Positions 54,087-63,863 of a stretch of 64,000 nucleotides of DNA are shown in pieces. The notes beneath the pieces were generated by a model. The model ran no database searches, was not told where the DNA came from, and saw only the letters and a program-made list of their open reading frames with translations. The stretch lies in NCBI RefSeq assembly GCF_001747095.1, contig NZ_MDGP01000001.1, positions 541,001-605,000 on the forward strand, written 5' to 3'. The position numbers and the translations under genes are program-made. Position 1 is the stretch's first letter; the number at the start of each line of letters is the position of its first letter. Source of the DNA: Roseivirga sp. 4D4. GTDB taxonomy: Bacteria; Bacteroidota; Bacteroidia; Cytophagales; Cyclobacteriaceae.

Positions 54087-56039
54087 CTACTTTTTCTTTA
54101 CTGTTTTCTTAGCAGCTTTGGGTTTAGCCTTGACTTGCTTGAACATCACTACCGCAAGTGGTGGTAATTTCAAGTCTAAAGAACTTGGTCTGCCGTGTTG
54201 TGGTTCTTTGTCTGATTTAATAACGCCTGCGTTCTTAATGCCGCTGCCCCAGAAACTGGTATCATCTGAATTAAATACTTCTTCCCAATCACCACCATTA
54301 ATGCCGATCCGATAACTTTCACGAACAACTGGGGTGAAATTGCAAACAACCACAATATCATCTTCAGGGTTTTTACCCTTTCTGATATAGCTCAATGCTG
54401 AATTTTGATGATCATTCAACTCAATCCATTCAAAGCCCTCGGCACTGAAACTGTGCTCATAGAGTGCAGCCTCACCTTTGTAAAGGTGATTAAGGCTTTT
54501 GGTAAACTCTTTCATGCCTTTGTGAGGATCGAATTCTAACAAATCCCAAGGGATTGAATAGTCATGTTGCCATTCTGATGTTTGGCCTATTTCGCCTCCC
54601 ATAAATACTAGTTTCGTTCCCGGATGGGTATACATATAAGCATACAAGAGGCGAAGGTTCGCAAATCGTTGCCATTCATCTCCAGGCATTCTGTCAATCA
54701 AAGGGCCTTTACCATGTACCACCTCATCATGAGAAAGGGGTAGCATAAAGTTCTCAGTAAAGGCATAATTCAAGCTAAAAGTAATGTCATTTTGATGGTA
54801 CTGACGGTAGTAAGCATCTTTCTTGAAATACTCTAGCGTATCGTTCATCCAGCCCATCATCCATTTCATTCCAAAACCTAAGCCGCCAAGGTAGGTTGGT
54901 CTGGATACTGCTGGCCATGCAGTTGATTCTTCCGCAATGGTTTGAACTCCTTCCAATTCACTGTATACAGTCTCGTTCAGTTCTTTGAGGAATGAAATGG
55001 CTTCTAGGTTTTCTCTTCCACCGTGTTCATTTGGAATCCATTCACCTTCTTTTCTGGAATAGTCTAGATAGAGCATTGAGGCTACAGCATCTACACGCAA
55101 ACCATCCGTATGGAAGGTATCGAGCCAAAACATAGCACTACTGATCAAGAATGCCCTGACTTCACTTCGGCCATAGTTGAAAATGTACGAGCTCCAATCT
55201 GGGTGATACCCTTGTCTCGGATCAGCGTGCTCATACAAATGAGTGCCATCAAAATTAAACAGTCCATGCGCATCACTTGGGAAATGAGATGGTACCCAGT
55301 CCAAAATAACTCCGATTTCAGCCTTATGGAAGGCATCTATCATGGCCATGAAATCTTCTGGCGTACCGTACCTGGAAGAAGGTGCAAAATAACCCGTGCA
55401 TTGGTAGCCCCATGACCCAAAGAAAGGGTGCTCCATTACCGGGAGGAATTCGATGTGCGTATAGCCCATCTCTTTGGTGTAATTCACCAGTTCTTTTGCA
55501 AGCTCTTTATAGGACAGCGATTCACCGTTTTCTTTTCTTTTCCACGAACCCAAATGGACCTCATATACAGAGTAGGGTTGGTCAAGGGCATTTTTTTCTT
55601 TTCTGGCTTTCAGCCATTTGCTGTCTTTCCACTTATAGTCTATCTCCCATACGATTGAGGCGGTCTTCGGAGGTACTTCCCAGTGGATGGCAAATGGATC
55701 GCCTTTCTCGAGGATTTGGCCATAGTTGTTCGAATGGATCTTATACTTATATACGGTTCCCTTTTCGATTCCTGGTACAAAGCCTTCCCAGATACCCGAA
55801 CCATCCCATCTAGGGTATAATTCATAACCATCACCATTCCAGTGGTTGAAATCGCCAATGACTTGCACTTTTTCTGCATTTGGAGCCCAAACGGAAAATT
55901 GAGTTCCTTTTTTGCCTTCAACTTCAATCAGCTTCGACCCTAGTTTTTCATAGAGTTTAAAGTGCTTGCCAGACTTGAACAGCTCACCATCAAAGTCTGT
56001 CATTAAAGAGTGTGCAGTGGTATGTTGATGTTGTTCCAT
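54087..56039 (-). CDS. glgB: 1,4-alpha-glucan branching enzyme
   Basis: 650 residues. A CBM48 domain ([22 protein letters not shown], about 40-60) precedes a GH13 barrel with [19 protein letters not shown] (nucleophile Asp about 310), [12 protein letters not shown] (acid Glu about 360) and [14 protein letters not shown]-terminal beta domain ends in a Lys/Ala-rich tail ([14 protein letters not shown]), an unusual basic extension. It introduces alpha-1,6 branches in glycogen. ATG 56039 is 2 bp after the maltokinase stop; longer frames overlap that gene. Confidence 0.95.
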   Translation of the reverse strand: MEQHQHTTAHSLMTDFDGELFKSGKHFKLYEKLGSKLIEVEGKKGTQFSVWAPNAEKVQVIGDFNHWNGDGYELYPRWDGSGIWEGFVPGIEKGTVYKYKIHSNNYGQILEKGDPFAIHWEVPPKTASIVWEIDYKWKDSKWLKARKEKNALDQPYSVYEVHLGSWKRKENGESLSYKELAKELVNYTKEMGYTHIEFLPVMEHPFFGSWGYQCTGYFAPSSRYGTPEDFMAMIDAFHKAEIGVILDWVPSHFPSDAHGLFNFDGTHLYEHADPRQGYHPDWSSYIFNYGRSEVRAFLISSAMFWLDTFHTDGLRVDAVASMLYLDYSRKEGEWIPNEHGGRENLEAISFLKELNETVYSELEGVQTIAEESTAWPAVSRPTYLGGLGFGMKWMMGWMNDTLEYFKKDAYYRQYHQNDITFSLNYAFTENFMLPLSHDEVVHGKGPLIDRMPGDEWQRFANLRLLYAYMYTHPGTKLVFMGGEIGQTSEWQHDYSIPWDLLEFDPHKGMKEFTKSLNHLYKGEAALYEHSFSAEGFEWIELNDHQNSALSYIRKGKNPEDDIVVVCNFTPVVRESYRIGINGGDWEEVFNSDDTSFWGSGIKNAGVIKSDKEPQHGRPSSLDLKLPPLAVVMFKQVKAKPKAAKKTVKKK

Positions 56040-56041
56040 AA

Positions 56042-57664
56042 TTAATCTTCTAATATTTGTCTGATTCCGGTCAATGGTATGATGACCCAATCAGGTCGGG
56101 CTTTTAGTTCGTAGCCAATTTCGTACACTGCTTTTTCCAGCAGGTGATATTTCAATAGGTATTTGATTTCGGACTGGTATCCAATGTCCAAATTGTCGCT
56201 CATCGCAGTCGTGACATATTTGTTTAAGAATACTGCAGAAATGGCCTGGTAGTATTTTTCTCCTGCCTGAAAGAGTTCGTCTTGAGACAACCTGAAGTTG
56301 TTCTTAGATCCGAAGATGGTCGCATAGACTGCATAGTGAAAACTTCTGAGCATCCCTGCTACATCCTTCAATGGTGTCTGCTTTACCTTTCTATCCCGAA
56401 TTGTACTCTCAGGCTCACCCTCGTAGTCAATGATGTAGAAATCATCCGCTTCGGTCATTAAGATTTGCCCTAAATGGAGGTCTCCATGAATTCTTATTCG
56501 ACTACTGTTAAGCTCTACTTCATCAAAGGCCAAAAAGCGAGCCGTGATCTCTTCTCTTTCCGCTACAAAGTCTTCGGCATACTGTTGAGCCAGGCCTTCC
56601 AGTTTGTCGATATTTTCTTCAACCAAGATAAATCTGGCATTCAGCTGATATATGATTCGGTTCTTTAGCCAAACGGTATAGTCACCATTAAACTGTATCG
56701 GGTTGAATTTTGTGTCAACCTTGTTTTTGAATAGCGCCACATGCATTTCTGCTACACGAAGGGCCATTTGTTCTACTTTGGAGAGGACATCATCACCGAT
56801 CAACAGTCTAAAATCTGATTTTAATTCGTCTGGGCTGTTGAAACTAAAACTTGGGATGGCCTGAATATCCGCTACATCAATTTCGGTCGCTTCAATACGA
56901 TCGAAGTAACCCTTCATCATATCCAAGGTGTGGTTCCAGGCTTCTCCTATGTTTTCTACCTTTTCCTGCATAATGCCGATGGATAGGGTAGCGTATTCGT
57001 TTTTTATCCAACTAATACTTCCACCATATTTGGGACTGTTCTTGAAGTCGCTGTCATCGGATAAGAATTTTGTGAGTTCTAAATCTGGATTGTCATCCTG
57101 GAAGAGACGCCTATATACCTTAAAGAAGAACTGTCCATTATATTCTATGGAGGTGTTGCTCTGGTCAAAGCCCATTACCCTTGAGCTCGTATAAGGAGGA
57201 CTTGACCTAAGCACCTTGCCGCGTTCGAAAACGAGCTTGGTCGATCCGTTACTAATAGACTTTTGTGAAATGATCTGATCGTAGAGAGATTTTCTAAACG
57301 TTTCAAAATAGAGTGCATCGATGATCCACCCTTTTTTGCCTTCAATTTCTGTCTGATGAACTTTCCCCTTTTCTTCGATTTCAATCATATCACTGACGAA
57401 GGCAAGGGTCATAAAATAGTACTCCGTAAAACCCGCTTCAAAGTTAACTTCAATAGTGATGAAGTAGGCCAGATCATCATTTTCCATAAGAAATGGCATG
57501 TACTGCTCTATCCTTATGGTTTTGATTTTTTGAGTTTTGGCTGCATACCAACGGGTAGTCATCATATAGGCAGGCAGTACCTCATTACTCAGTTGGGTTC
57601 TGAATGATTCTTCCTCAAAGTGCTGTTGCCAGCTTACTTTAGATTTTACCGCTTTGCCTGACAT
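56042..57664 (-). CDS. Maltokinase-like protein of the GlgE pathway
   Basis: 540 residues with a protein-kinase-like fold. The catalytic [11 protein letters not shown] (about 398-408) and YEGEPES with the metal Asp (DYEGEP, about 420) match bacterial maltokinases (Mak/Pep2), which phosphorylate maltose to maltose-1-phosphate. It is not fused to trehalose synthase as in many other genomes. Its position between glgE and glgB supports this substrate. Product and donor nucleotide are not shown by sequence. Confidence 0.87.
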   Translation of the reverse strand: MSGKAVKSKVSWQQHFEEESFRTQLSNEVLPAYMMTTRWYAAKTQKIKTIRIEQYMPFLMENDDLAYFITIEVNFEAGFTEYYFMTLAFVSDMIEIEEKGKVHQTEIEGKKGWIIDALYFETFRKSLYDQIISQKSISNGSTKLVFERGKVLRSSPPYTSSRVMGFDQSNTSIEYNGQFFFKVYRRLFQDDNPDLELTKFLSDDSDFKNSPKYGGSISWIKNEYATLSIGIMQEKVENIGEAWNHTLDMMKGYFDRIEATEIDVADIQAIPSFSFNSPDELKSDFRLLIGDDVLSKVEQMALRVAEMHVALFKNKVDTKFNPIQFNGDYTVWLKNRIIYQLNARFILVEENIDKLEGLAQQYAEDFVAEREEITARFLAFDEVELNSSRIRIHGDLHLGQILMTEADDFYIIDYEGEPESTIRDRKVKQTPLKDVAGMLRSFHYAVYATIFGSKNNFRLSQDELFQAGEKYYQAISAVFLNKYVTTAMSDNLDIGYQSEIKYLLKYHLLEKAVYEIGYELKARPDWVIIPLTGIRQILED

Positions 57665-57673
57665 AGCTACAAA

Positions 57674-59617
57674 TTAGTAATGAATTGAAAATATATGGTA
57701 AGGAACCTGATAAGGATCCAGTTCGACAAAATTCCATTCTTGATTCCAGATATAGCTGTTACCTGTCACTAAATCGGTCATGCGCATAGGGGTATCTCCC
57801 GAGATGCCCATTTTATGGCGAGGTACCTGAACCCAACCTCCTTGCTTATTATATGGGTCGAGGTTTACAACGCATAGAATGCTATTCTCACCATCTTCGC
57901 TTTGTTTGAAATAAGCGAGTATTTGATCGTTTTCTATGCTGCAAAAGTCAATATTGTTGGTGTATTGGAATGCTGATTGCTCATTTCGGATCTGATTGAT
58001 TCTGGTGATCAACTGAGTCAGTTTGTTGGTCTTTGTCCAATCCCACTGTCTTACTTCATACTTTTCAGAGTTTAGATACTCCTCTTTACCAATGTAGGCT
58101 GCATTATCGATTTGCTCATACACCGGGCCATACATGCCATAGTTAGAAGAAAGCGTTGCCGCCATCATATGCCTGATGATGTAGAGGTTTTCGTTTCCCC
58201 CCTGAAGCATCCAGGGATTGATATCAGGCGTGTTGGGCCAAAAGTTCGGTCTGAAGTAGTCTTTCATTTGACTTTTCGAAAGCTCAGTCATGTATTCAAT
58301 GAGCTCAGCCTTATTGTTTCTCCAGGTGTAGTATGTATAACCTTGGCTAAAACCGATTTTAGCCAAACGCTGCATGGTTTTCGGTTTGGTAAAGGCTTCT
58401 GCAAGGAAAAGAACGTCTTGATCCACCTTCTTCACTTCTGCGATGAGGTATTCCCAAAAACCAAACGGTTTCGTATGCGGATTGTCAACCCTAAAGATTT
58501 TTACCCCCAGTTTGTTCCAATAGAGGACTATGCTGATAAACTCATCCCACATAGGCTCCCAATCTGCTGATTCGAAGTAGATCGGGTAGATGTCTTGATA
58601 CTTTTTAGGTGGATTTTCGGCATACTGAACGGTGCCGTCAGGTCTCCACTTAAACCAGGTTGGGTGCTCTTTCACATAAGGATGATCAGGAGAACACTGC
58701 AGCGCAAAGTCTAGTGCGATTTCAATACCGTTTTCGGCAGCCGCTTTGATCACCTTTTTGAAATCGTTCAGCGAGCCAAGTTCGGGTAGGATGTCTTTAT
58801 GACCTCCCTCTTTATTGCCGATTGCCCATGGCACACCTACGTCATCTGGTAGTGCCGTGGTAGTGTTGTTTTTCCCCTTCCTATGTGCCGTCCCGATTGG
58901 GTGAATCGGAGGGAAGTAGATGACATCAAAACCGAGTTGTTTGACATAAGGAATTACATCCAGGCAATCTTTGAAGGTTCCATGCTTACCTTCTTTTTTC
59001 GCAGTAGACCTTGGGAAGAATTCATACCAAGTACTGAAGAGTGCCTTTTTACGGTCTACGTAGAGTGGAAGTTCTTTGTCATATGTTGTAGCAAATTCCT
59101 TGGTAGGATTGCCATGGAAGATGTCATGAAGTCTTTTGGACTGCGCTTCCGCAATGGCATAATTGTAAGCTTCAGGGTTCTTGAAGGCTTCGATCAGTTC
59201 TTCTAAATATTCCTTCTCTCCCTGAGCTGATTTTAAGGCAGTCTCCAAGTATTGGATACCGTCTAACAGTTCGACATCCACGTGTTGTTGATCAGCTATT
59301 TTACGCTCGATATTATGTTGCCAAGTGAGGGGGTAGTCTACCCAGGCTTCTACTGTATAGGTATGATTCCCTTGCTTTTCAACGGTGAATTCACCTTCGA
59401 AAACATCGTTTTCTACGAAATGCATTGGAGCGTACTTCCAGCTTCTGGCATTGCCAACTTTATACTTGATGTGCGCATTGAGTACATCGTGCCCGTCAGC
59501 CAGTAGGTCAGCGGTTACTTGAAAAGTCTGTCCGACAGTTCTTTTTGCCGCATGTTGACCACAATTGATTTCTGGGGAAACGTTTTCAATGACTACTCTT
59601 TTTTGCCCTGATTTCAT
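57674..59617 (-). CDS. glgE: GlgE maltosyltransferase (alpha-1,4-glucan:maltose-1-phosphate)
   Basis: 647 residues, GH13 subfamily 3. An N-terminal beta domain (about 1-110) and a helical insert precede the barrel with FRVDNPHTKPF (nucleophile Asp about 380), FLAEAFTKP (acid Glu about 409) and NTPDINPW. It transfers maltosyl units from maltose-1-phosphate to growing glucan. First gene of the operon glgE, maltokinase, glgB, GH57. A sugar-repressor-like operator lies about 130 bp upstream. Confidence 0.94.
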   Translation of the reverse strand: MKSGQKRVVIENVSPEINCGQHAAKRTVGQTFQVTADLLADGHDVLNAHIKYKVGNARSWKYAPMHFVENDVFEGEFTVEKQGNHTYTVEAWVDYPLTWQHNIERKIADQQHVDVELLDGIQYLETALKSAQGEKEYLEELIEAFKNPEAYNYAIAEAQSKRLHDIFHGNPTKEFATTYDKELPLYVDRKKALFSTWYEFFPRSTAKKEGKHGTFKDCLDVIPYVKQLGFDVIYFPPIHPIGTAHRKGKNNTTTALPDDVGVPWAIGNKEGGHKDILPELGSLNDFKKVIKAAAENGIEIALDFALQCSPDHPYVKEHPTWFKWRPDGTVQYAENPPKKYQDIYPIYFESADWEPMWDEFISIVLYWNKLGVKIFRVDNPHTKPFGFWEYLIAEVKKVDQDVLFLAEAFTKPKTMQRLAKIGFSQGYTYYTWRNNKAELIEYMTELSKSQMKDYFRPNFWPNTPDINPWMLQGGNENLYIIRHMMAATLSSNYGMYGPVYEQIDNAAYIGKEEYLNSEKYEVRQWDWTKTNKLTQLITRINQIRNEQSAFQYTNNIDFCSIENDQILAYFKQSEDGENSILCVVNLDPYNKQGGWVQVPRHKMGISGDTPMRMTDLVTGNSYIWNQEWNFVELDPYQVPYHIFSIHY

Positions 59618-59741
59618 GATAAGGAGATAGCTAGGAGGTTACAGGTTGATTTTTGTTCAATTCTGGCGAATTAATCTTCTGATTCAGTGGGAAATAAGGC
59701 AAAATTGATGGGCTATTCAAGCCTTGTCTTATGAATTATTG

Positions 59742-59755
59742 TGCAAACGGTTGCC
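59742..59755. promoter_or_regulatory. LacI-family-like operator upstream of glgE
   Basis: TGCAAACGGTTGCC matches TGnAAnCGnTTnCA except at the last base and shares AACGGTTGCC or its close variants with the site at 50394. No LacI-type gene is in the window. Confidence 0.6.
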
Positions 59756-59872
59756 TATTTGAAGAGGGAAGGTTTTAGGGTGAAGGATTAAGAACTCAGG
59801 TTGGCAGTATTTCTTACTTCCTTCAAAGGATATTGGCTGTCGGTTGGATTGCTTTGAGCGGGTAGAAGTGAT

Positions 59873-59957
59873 GAGGTGAAATGTGAAGAGGTGATGAAGT
59901 GAAAGGTGAACAGGTAATGAAGTGAGGAGGTGAATAGGTGAAATGTAAGGAGATGAT
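59873..59957. repeat. Degenerate tandem repeat of GAGGTGAA-like units
   Basis: About 85 bp of imperfect repeats built around AGGTGAAATG, GAGGTGATGA and AAGTGAAAGG. No gene. It lies in a gene-free region of about 430 bp between the glgE start and the tail-fibre-like genes. Confidence 0.55.
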
Positions 59958-59967
59958 GCAAATCCAG

Positions 59968-59996
59968 TCGTCCTTCCCGCGAATACGGGAATCTCC
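59968..59996. repeat. Dispersed inverted repeat (TTCCCG/CGGGAA)
   Basis: TTCCCG at 59974-59979 and CGGGAA at 59986-59991 around a short centre, preceded by CGTCC and followed by TCTCC. It resembles a common dispersed Bacteroidota intergenic element (by eye). Confidence 0.65.
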
Positions 59997-60045
59997 ATCT
60001 GATGGCATGGAGACTCTTGGTGCTAAGGTTGTGAGGGTTATTGTT

Positions 60046-61398
60046 TTATTTCTTTAAGCGCTTGACTTGTTTCTTAAGTGCTTCAATTTCCTTTTGTTGC
60101 TTTTCTAGTTGCTTCTGCTGTTCAATCGTATAAAGCACTAGTTCCTCGACTTTCTCCAAGAGCTTCAACTGCATATCACCCACATCCTGACCATTGTTTT
60201 CTACTTCTTTGGCTGAGGGGATATTAGGTAGGTGCTTGTTCGTGTTGACATAGCTCTCAAGCTCCGCAAGGCTTCTCAATTTGTAGTCGCTTGCAAATAC
60301 ATAATCAGGCACTGAACCCGGATTGGCCGTGACCTTTACTTTTTTAGATTCGATGTTGCCGTTGATGATCGCATTACCGATGACTTGGAGTTTTTCCGAT
60401 GGGTTTGTAACACCAATACCTAATGAACCTCTAATCGATATTTCATTACCGGCTTCACCGAGAAATATTGCCATATCAGAATCTGTTCCATAAAAATGAG
60501 GAGATTCAACCACATAGCTGCTGATACTATTATTCCATCTAGGTAGTGGGCTACCGGCCATTTGAAGTTTGCCATTAATGAGTGTATTTACATTAATTTC
60601 CGTTTGACCACTATTCTTCCATTGCTGTTGCCAAACTCCCGTACTAGCATTCCAAACGCCCATATAGCCACCACTCTCTATCCAAGCGAATTGTGCTCGT
60701 GTATTATTGTTATTTCTGAAGATGAAGCCTGATTCATTTGTTGTTGCATTAACAATATTGTTTCCACCATTGGTGGTTAGCCTGCCTGCCAAAGTTGTGG
60801 CACCCGTATGCGAGATACTAAAAACTGCATTGGCTTTATACTCCGCCTGACCACCGTTTTCATCAAAGCCAATTTGATAAAGGTCGTGAATAGAAGCATA
60901 AGGAACACCGGCAAACCACTCACCTGCATAGGAAATGTCATTGAAGAAAGTGCCTTTACCACGGCCTTCGTATCCTGTCATTTTGATAGATGTGGTCATG
61001 GCTGGAGCACCAGCCGTGTTTGTTGCGGTAAGATTCAAGTTGGTTGAAGTTCTAGTATTACTGCCAATCATGAGGTCTCCGGTTATACTTCCTCCTGCCT
61101 CTGTTAACAACCTGGAGTCGTTCCAGTACAAGTTGGTAGCTCTGATGTGAACGTTAATCCAATCGTTAGTTCCAGGGGAATAGCCTCCCATGTATAGGTT
61201 ACGACTAAGGTTATTGTCTGGCCTTAAATATGAGGTAGTCCGGTTATAAGTTATACCGAGTCCATTATAAACAGTGGTGCCACCGTTGGTTGTAACACTG
61301 AGGTCTCCAGTCATAGTATCACCCGTTTTGTCTACATAGGACTGGGCCATAATTGTGGTCGAGATAATAAGTCCAATTAGTGTGAGTCTACTTTTCAT
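60046..61398 (-). CDS. Tail-fibre-like surface protein 1
   Basis: 450 residues with a signal peptide (ending TIMAQS). The start of the mature part, YVDKTGDTMTG, matches the KTGDTMTG repeat of phage tail fibres and related adhesins. A second related unit (EAGGSITGDLMIG) follows. The body is Gly/Asn-rich and beta-structured, with RGSLGIGVTNPSEKLQVIGN, a fibre-head segment. The C-terminal domain SDYKLRSLAELESYVNTNKH precedes a coiled coil (about 400-450, Lys/Gln/Glu-rich). It likely forms a trimeric surface fibre. ATG 61398 overlaps the neighbour by 11 bp. Confidence 0.8.
   Translation of the reverse strand: MKSRLTLIGLIISTTIMAQSYVDKTGDTMTGDLSVTTNGGTTVYNGLGITYNRTTSYLRPDNNLSRNLYMGGYSPGTNDWINVHIRATNLYWNDSRLLTEAGGSITGDLMIGSNTRTSTNLNLTATNTAGAPAMTTSIKMTGYEGRGKGTFFNDISYAGEWFAGVPYASIHDLYQIGFDENGGQAEYKANAVFSISHTGATTLAGRLTTNGGNNIVNATTNESGFIFRNNNNTRAQFAWIESGGYMGVWNASTGVWQQQWKNSGQTEINVNTLINGKLQMAGSPLPRWNNSISSYVVESPHFYGTDSDMAIFLGEAGNEISIRGSLGIGVTNPSEKLQVIGNAIINGNIESKKVKVTANPGSVPDYVFASDYKLRSLAELESYVNTNKHLPNIPSAKEVENNGQDVGDMQLKLLEKVEELVLYTIEQQKQLEKQQKEIEALKKQVKRLKK
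60347..60600. repeat. 254-bp block identical to 61686-61939
   Basis: Within the tail-fibre-like gene 1. The first differing bases lie at 60346 and 60601. It covers the fibre-head part of the protein. Confidence 0.85.
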
Positions 61399-62449
61399 CT
61401 TTCTTAGGGTTTTCGAGTTTTTCAATTCTATTTAGTAACCTGTCTATTGTCTTCTGCTGTTCAATGGTATAGAGCACGAGTTCTTCGACTTTCTCCAAGA
61501 GTTTCAACTGCATATCACCCACATCCTGACCGTTGTTTTCTACTTCTTTTGCGGATGGGATATTAGGAAGGTGTTTGTTGGTATTAACATAGTCTTCAAG
61601 CTCTGTAAGCGTTCTCAATTTATAGTCGCTGGCAAAGACATAGTCAGGAACTGAGCCTGGGGTTGCAGTCACTTTTACTTTTTTGGATTCGATGTTGCCG
61701 TTGATGATCGCATTACCGATGACTTGGAGTTTTTCCGATGGGTTTGTAACACCAATACCTAATGAACCTCTAATCGATATTTCATTACCGGCTTCACCGA
61801 GAAATATTGCCATATCAGAATCTGTTCCATAAAAATGAGGAGATTCAACCACATAGCTGCTGATACTATTATTCCATCTAGGTAGTGGGCTACCGGCCAT
61901 TTGAAGTTTGCCATTAATGAGTGTATTTACATTAATTTCTGTTTGACCACTATTCTTCCAGCGTTGCTGCCAGATTCCTGTACTAGCATTCCATACGCCC
62001 ATATAACCACCACTCTCTATCCAAGCAAATTGGGCTCTTGTGTTGTTATTATTTCTGAAAACGAATCCGGATTCATTCGTTGTAGCATTGATAATGTTAT
62101 TTCCACCATCAAAATAGGCGGCTCCTTGGAATCGACCGCCTCCAGCGACATCAAGAAGGTACACTGGCGAAGTAGTTCCAATGCCGAGTTTACCGTAGCG
62201 ATCTAGGGTAATAAGGTCAGCATCGCTCTCTTCATAAGAGAAGTTCCTAAAGAAATGAAGTTTGGTTGTGTTGTTTCCCGTTGAGGTTGTCCTTAGCCCT
62301 AAAAAGTCTGAAGTCTGATTGAGTTTTATTTGAGCATTGGATCCCATGGTTAAGGTTCCAGTCATTGTATCACCGGTTTTATCCACATAGGACTGGGCAC
62401 TTAAAAAAGTGGTGCATAAGAGAAGTAGGAGTGTGTATATATTCTTCAT
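61388..62449 (-). CDS. Tail-fibre-like surface protein 2
   Basis: About 353 residues (or 359 from an ATG at 62467). A signal peptide (ending LSAQ) is followed by the same YVDKTGDTMTG start, then a different middle and a body nearly identical to its neighbour from RNNNNTRAQFAWIESGGYMG onward, including a 254-bp identical DNA block. The end reads LEKVEELVLYTIEQQKTIDRLLNRIEKLENP, a coiled coil. I prefer ATG 62449 for signal-peptide length; the choice is not certain. Confidence 0.8.
   Translation of the reverse strand: MKNIYTLLLLLCTTFLSAQSYVDKTGDTMTGTLTMGSNAQIKLNQTSDFLGLRTTSTGNNTTKLHFFRNFSYEESDADLITLDRYGKLGIGTTSPVYLLDVAGGGRFQGAAYFDGGNNIINATTNESGFVFRNNNNTRAQFAWIESGGYMGVWNASTGIWQQRWKNSGQTEINVNTLINGKLQMAGSPLPRWNNSISSYVVESPHFYGTDSDMAIFLGEAGNEISIRGSLGIGVTNPSEKLQVIGNAIINGNIESKKVKVTATPGSVPDYVFASDYKLRTLTELEDYVNTNKHLPNIPSAKEVENNGQDVGDMQLKLLEKVEELVLYTIEQQKTIDRLLNRIEKLENPKKDEK
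61686..61939. repeat. 254-bp block identical to 60347-60600
   Basis: Partner copy, in tail-fibre-like gene 2. Perfect identity over this length, with diverged flanks, indicates a recent duplication or gene conversion. Confidence 0.85.
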
Positions 62450-62543
62450 AAAAATCTGATTTTTCATTCAATAGTTATAGATTAAAAAGTTAAGTAATTA
62501 TTCTTATAAAATGTATTTCTATTATGTAAAGCTTTCGTAATGT

Positions 62544-62590
62544 GGAGCTAGGAGCTAGGAGCTAGGAGCTAGGAGCTAGGAGCTAGGAGC
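62544..62590. repeat. 7-bp tandem repeat, GGAGCTA, six and a half copies
   Basis: Six perfect GGAGCTA units plus GGAGC. It is similar in length and core (AGCT) to the AGAAGCT array at 92-140. It lies between the tail-fibre gene start and the rplI terminator. Confidence 0.9.
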
Positions 62591-62600
62591 GCTCGGGTAC

Positions 62601-62633
62601 AAAAAAAGCCTTTCCGATTATCGGAAAGGCTTT
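62601..62633 (-). terminator. Intrinsic terminator after rplI
   Basis: 13-bp stem AAAGCCTTTCCGA / TCGGAAAGGCTTT with a 3-nt loop; seven T residues on the minus strand. Confidence 0.9.
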
Positions 62634-62653
62634 CTAATTCGTTTGGTATCACC

Positions 62654-63097
62654 TTATTCAGCGACTACAGAGAATTTTAAATCTTTCTTCACCTCTTTGT
62701 GTAGATCGATTTCTAATTCGTATTCGCCAAGCATTTTTACTTCTCCTTTGAAAGAGATTTTCTTTCTGTCTACATCAATTCCTTTAGCTTTTAAAGCATC
62801 AGAAATCTGCAAGGTAGTTACAGCACCAAAGATTTTGCCACTGTCGCCAGCTTTTGCTTTGATCTCAAGAGCAGTATCGCCAATTGCATCAGCAATCGCC
62901 TGAGCGTCTCCTTTGATTTTGTCTGCTTTGTGAGCTGCTTGCTTGATGTTCTCAGCAACCATCTTTCTGTTTGACTCGCTTGCTAGTACAGCAAAGCCTT
63001 GAGGGATAAGGTAGTTTCTACCATAACCTGGTTTTACGCTAACAGTATCGTTCTTGTAGCCTAAACCTTTAATATCAGTCTTTAATATAACGTCCAT
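62654..63097 (-). CDS. rplI: 50S ribosomal protein L9
   Basis: 147 residues. N-terminal globular domain (VKPGYGRNYLIPQGFAV), connecting helix, and C-terminal domain. Binds 23S rRNA. Third gene of rpsF-rpsR-rplI, followed by a terminator. Confidence 0.97.
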   Translation of the reverse strand: MDVILKTDIKGLGYKNDTVSVKPGYGRNYLIPQGFAVLASESNRKMVAENIKQAAHKADKIKGDAQAIADAIGDTALEIKAKAGDSGKIFGAVTTLQISDALKAKGIDVDRKKISFKGEVKMLGEYELEIDLHKEVKKDLKFSVVAE

Positions 63098-63117
63098 CTT
63101 TATATACAGTCTAGGGT

Positions 63118-63369
63118 TTACTTCAATCCGTCAGCTACGTAAGGCATCAAAGCAATGTGTCTTGCTCTTTTTACTGCCTGAGTCACTTTCTTTTGATATT
63201 TCAAGCTTGTACCAGTAAGTCTTCTTGGAAGAATCTTACCTTGCTCGTTTACGAAGGCCATCAAGAAATCTGGGTTCTTGTAGTCAACGTATTTGATTCC
63301 ATTTTTCTTGAAGCGGCAATACTTCTTGCGTTGCTGCTCTCTGTTGATTGGTTCGTTTACTAATGTCAT
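63118..63369 (-). CDS. rpsR: 30S ribosomal protein S18
   Basis: 83 residues. YRQ-like [21 protein letters not shown], then [19 protein letters not shown] and [11 protein letters not shown] at the end. Its start overlaps the rpsF stop by 4 bp. Confidence 0.97.
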   Translation of the reverse strand: MTLVNEPINREQQRKKYCRFKKNGIKYVDYKNPDFLMAFVNEQGKILPRRLTGTSLKYQKKVTQAVKRARHIALMPYVADGLK

Positions 63370-63728
63370 GCTGCTGCCTCCTCTTTTTTCTTCTTATTAA
63401 AAGCGCCACTTTTTCTTCTTGCGTTATACTCAACTGCGTGCTTATCTAAAGACACGGTTAAGAATCGCATGATTTTCTCATCCCTTTTGAATTCAATCTC
63501 TAGGGCTGCTACTGTTTTTGGGTCGGCTTTGAACTCAATCAAGTTGTAGAAACCTGTAGACTTGTGCTGAATGGCGTATGCCAATTTCTTAAGTCCCCAC
63601 ATTTCTAGGTTCACGATCTCTGCTCCATTGTCTTTTAGGAGTTGTTCGTAATTGCCGACAGCATCCTTCATCTGATCATCAGACAAAACGGGATTTAAAA
63701 TGAATACTGTCTCGTAATTGTTTAACAT
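63366..63728 (-). CDS. rpsF: 30S ribosomal protein S6
   Basis: 120 residues. [16 protein letters not shown] begins the protein; [15 protein letters not shown] and a Lys-rich C-terminus end it. ATG 63728 is chosen because the S6 fold starts there; an upstream in-frame ATG adds 19 residues with no S6 features. Confidence 0.97.
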   Translation of the reverse strand: MLNNYETVFILNPVLSDDQMKDAVGNYEQLLKDNGAEIVNLEMWGLKKLAYAIQHKSTGFYNLIEFKADPKTVAALEIEFKRDEKIMRFLTVSLDKHAVEYNARRKSGAFNKKKKEEAAA

Positions 63729-63863
63729 TTTTAATGTATTTGTTTTTCGGCCTGCAAAGATATGAATTAGTCTTGAAAAATCCACGGGTTGTAAAAGATT
63801 GTCACAGAATTAATTGGCACCCTTTCCTTTTTGTATTTTCGAGCAGATATAATACGCCCCAGG

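Noticed and set aside
59729..59998. 89-codon minus-strand frame upstream of the tail-fibre genes
   Set aside because: It translates the degenerate tandem repeat and a dispersed palindrome; composition is repeat-driven (Ser, His, Leu).
60046..62467. Prophage tail module
   Set aside because: Tail-fibre-like motifs are present but there are signal peptides and no phage structural, lysis or integrase genes nearby.
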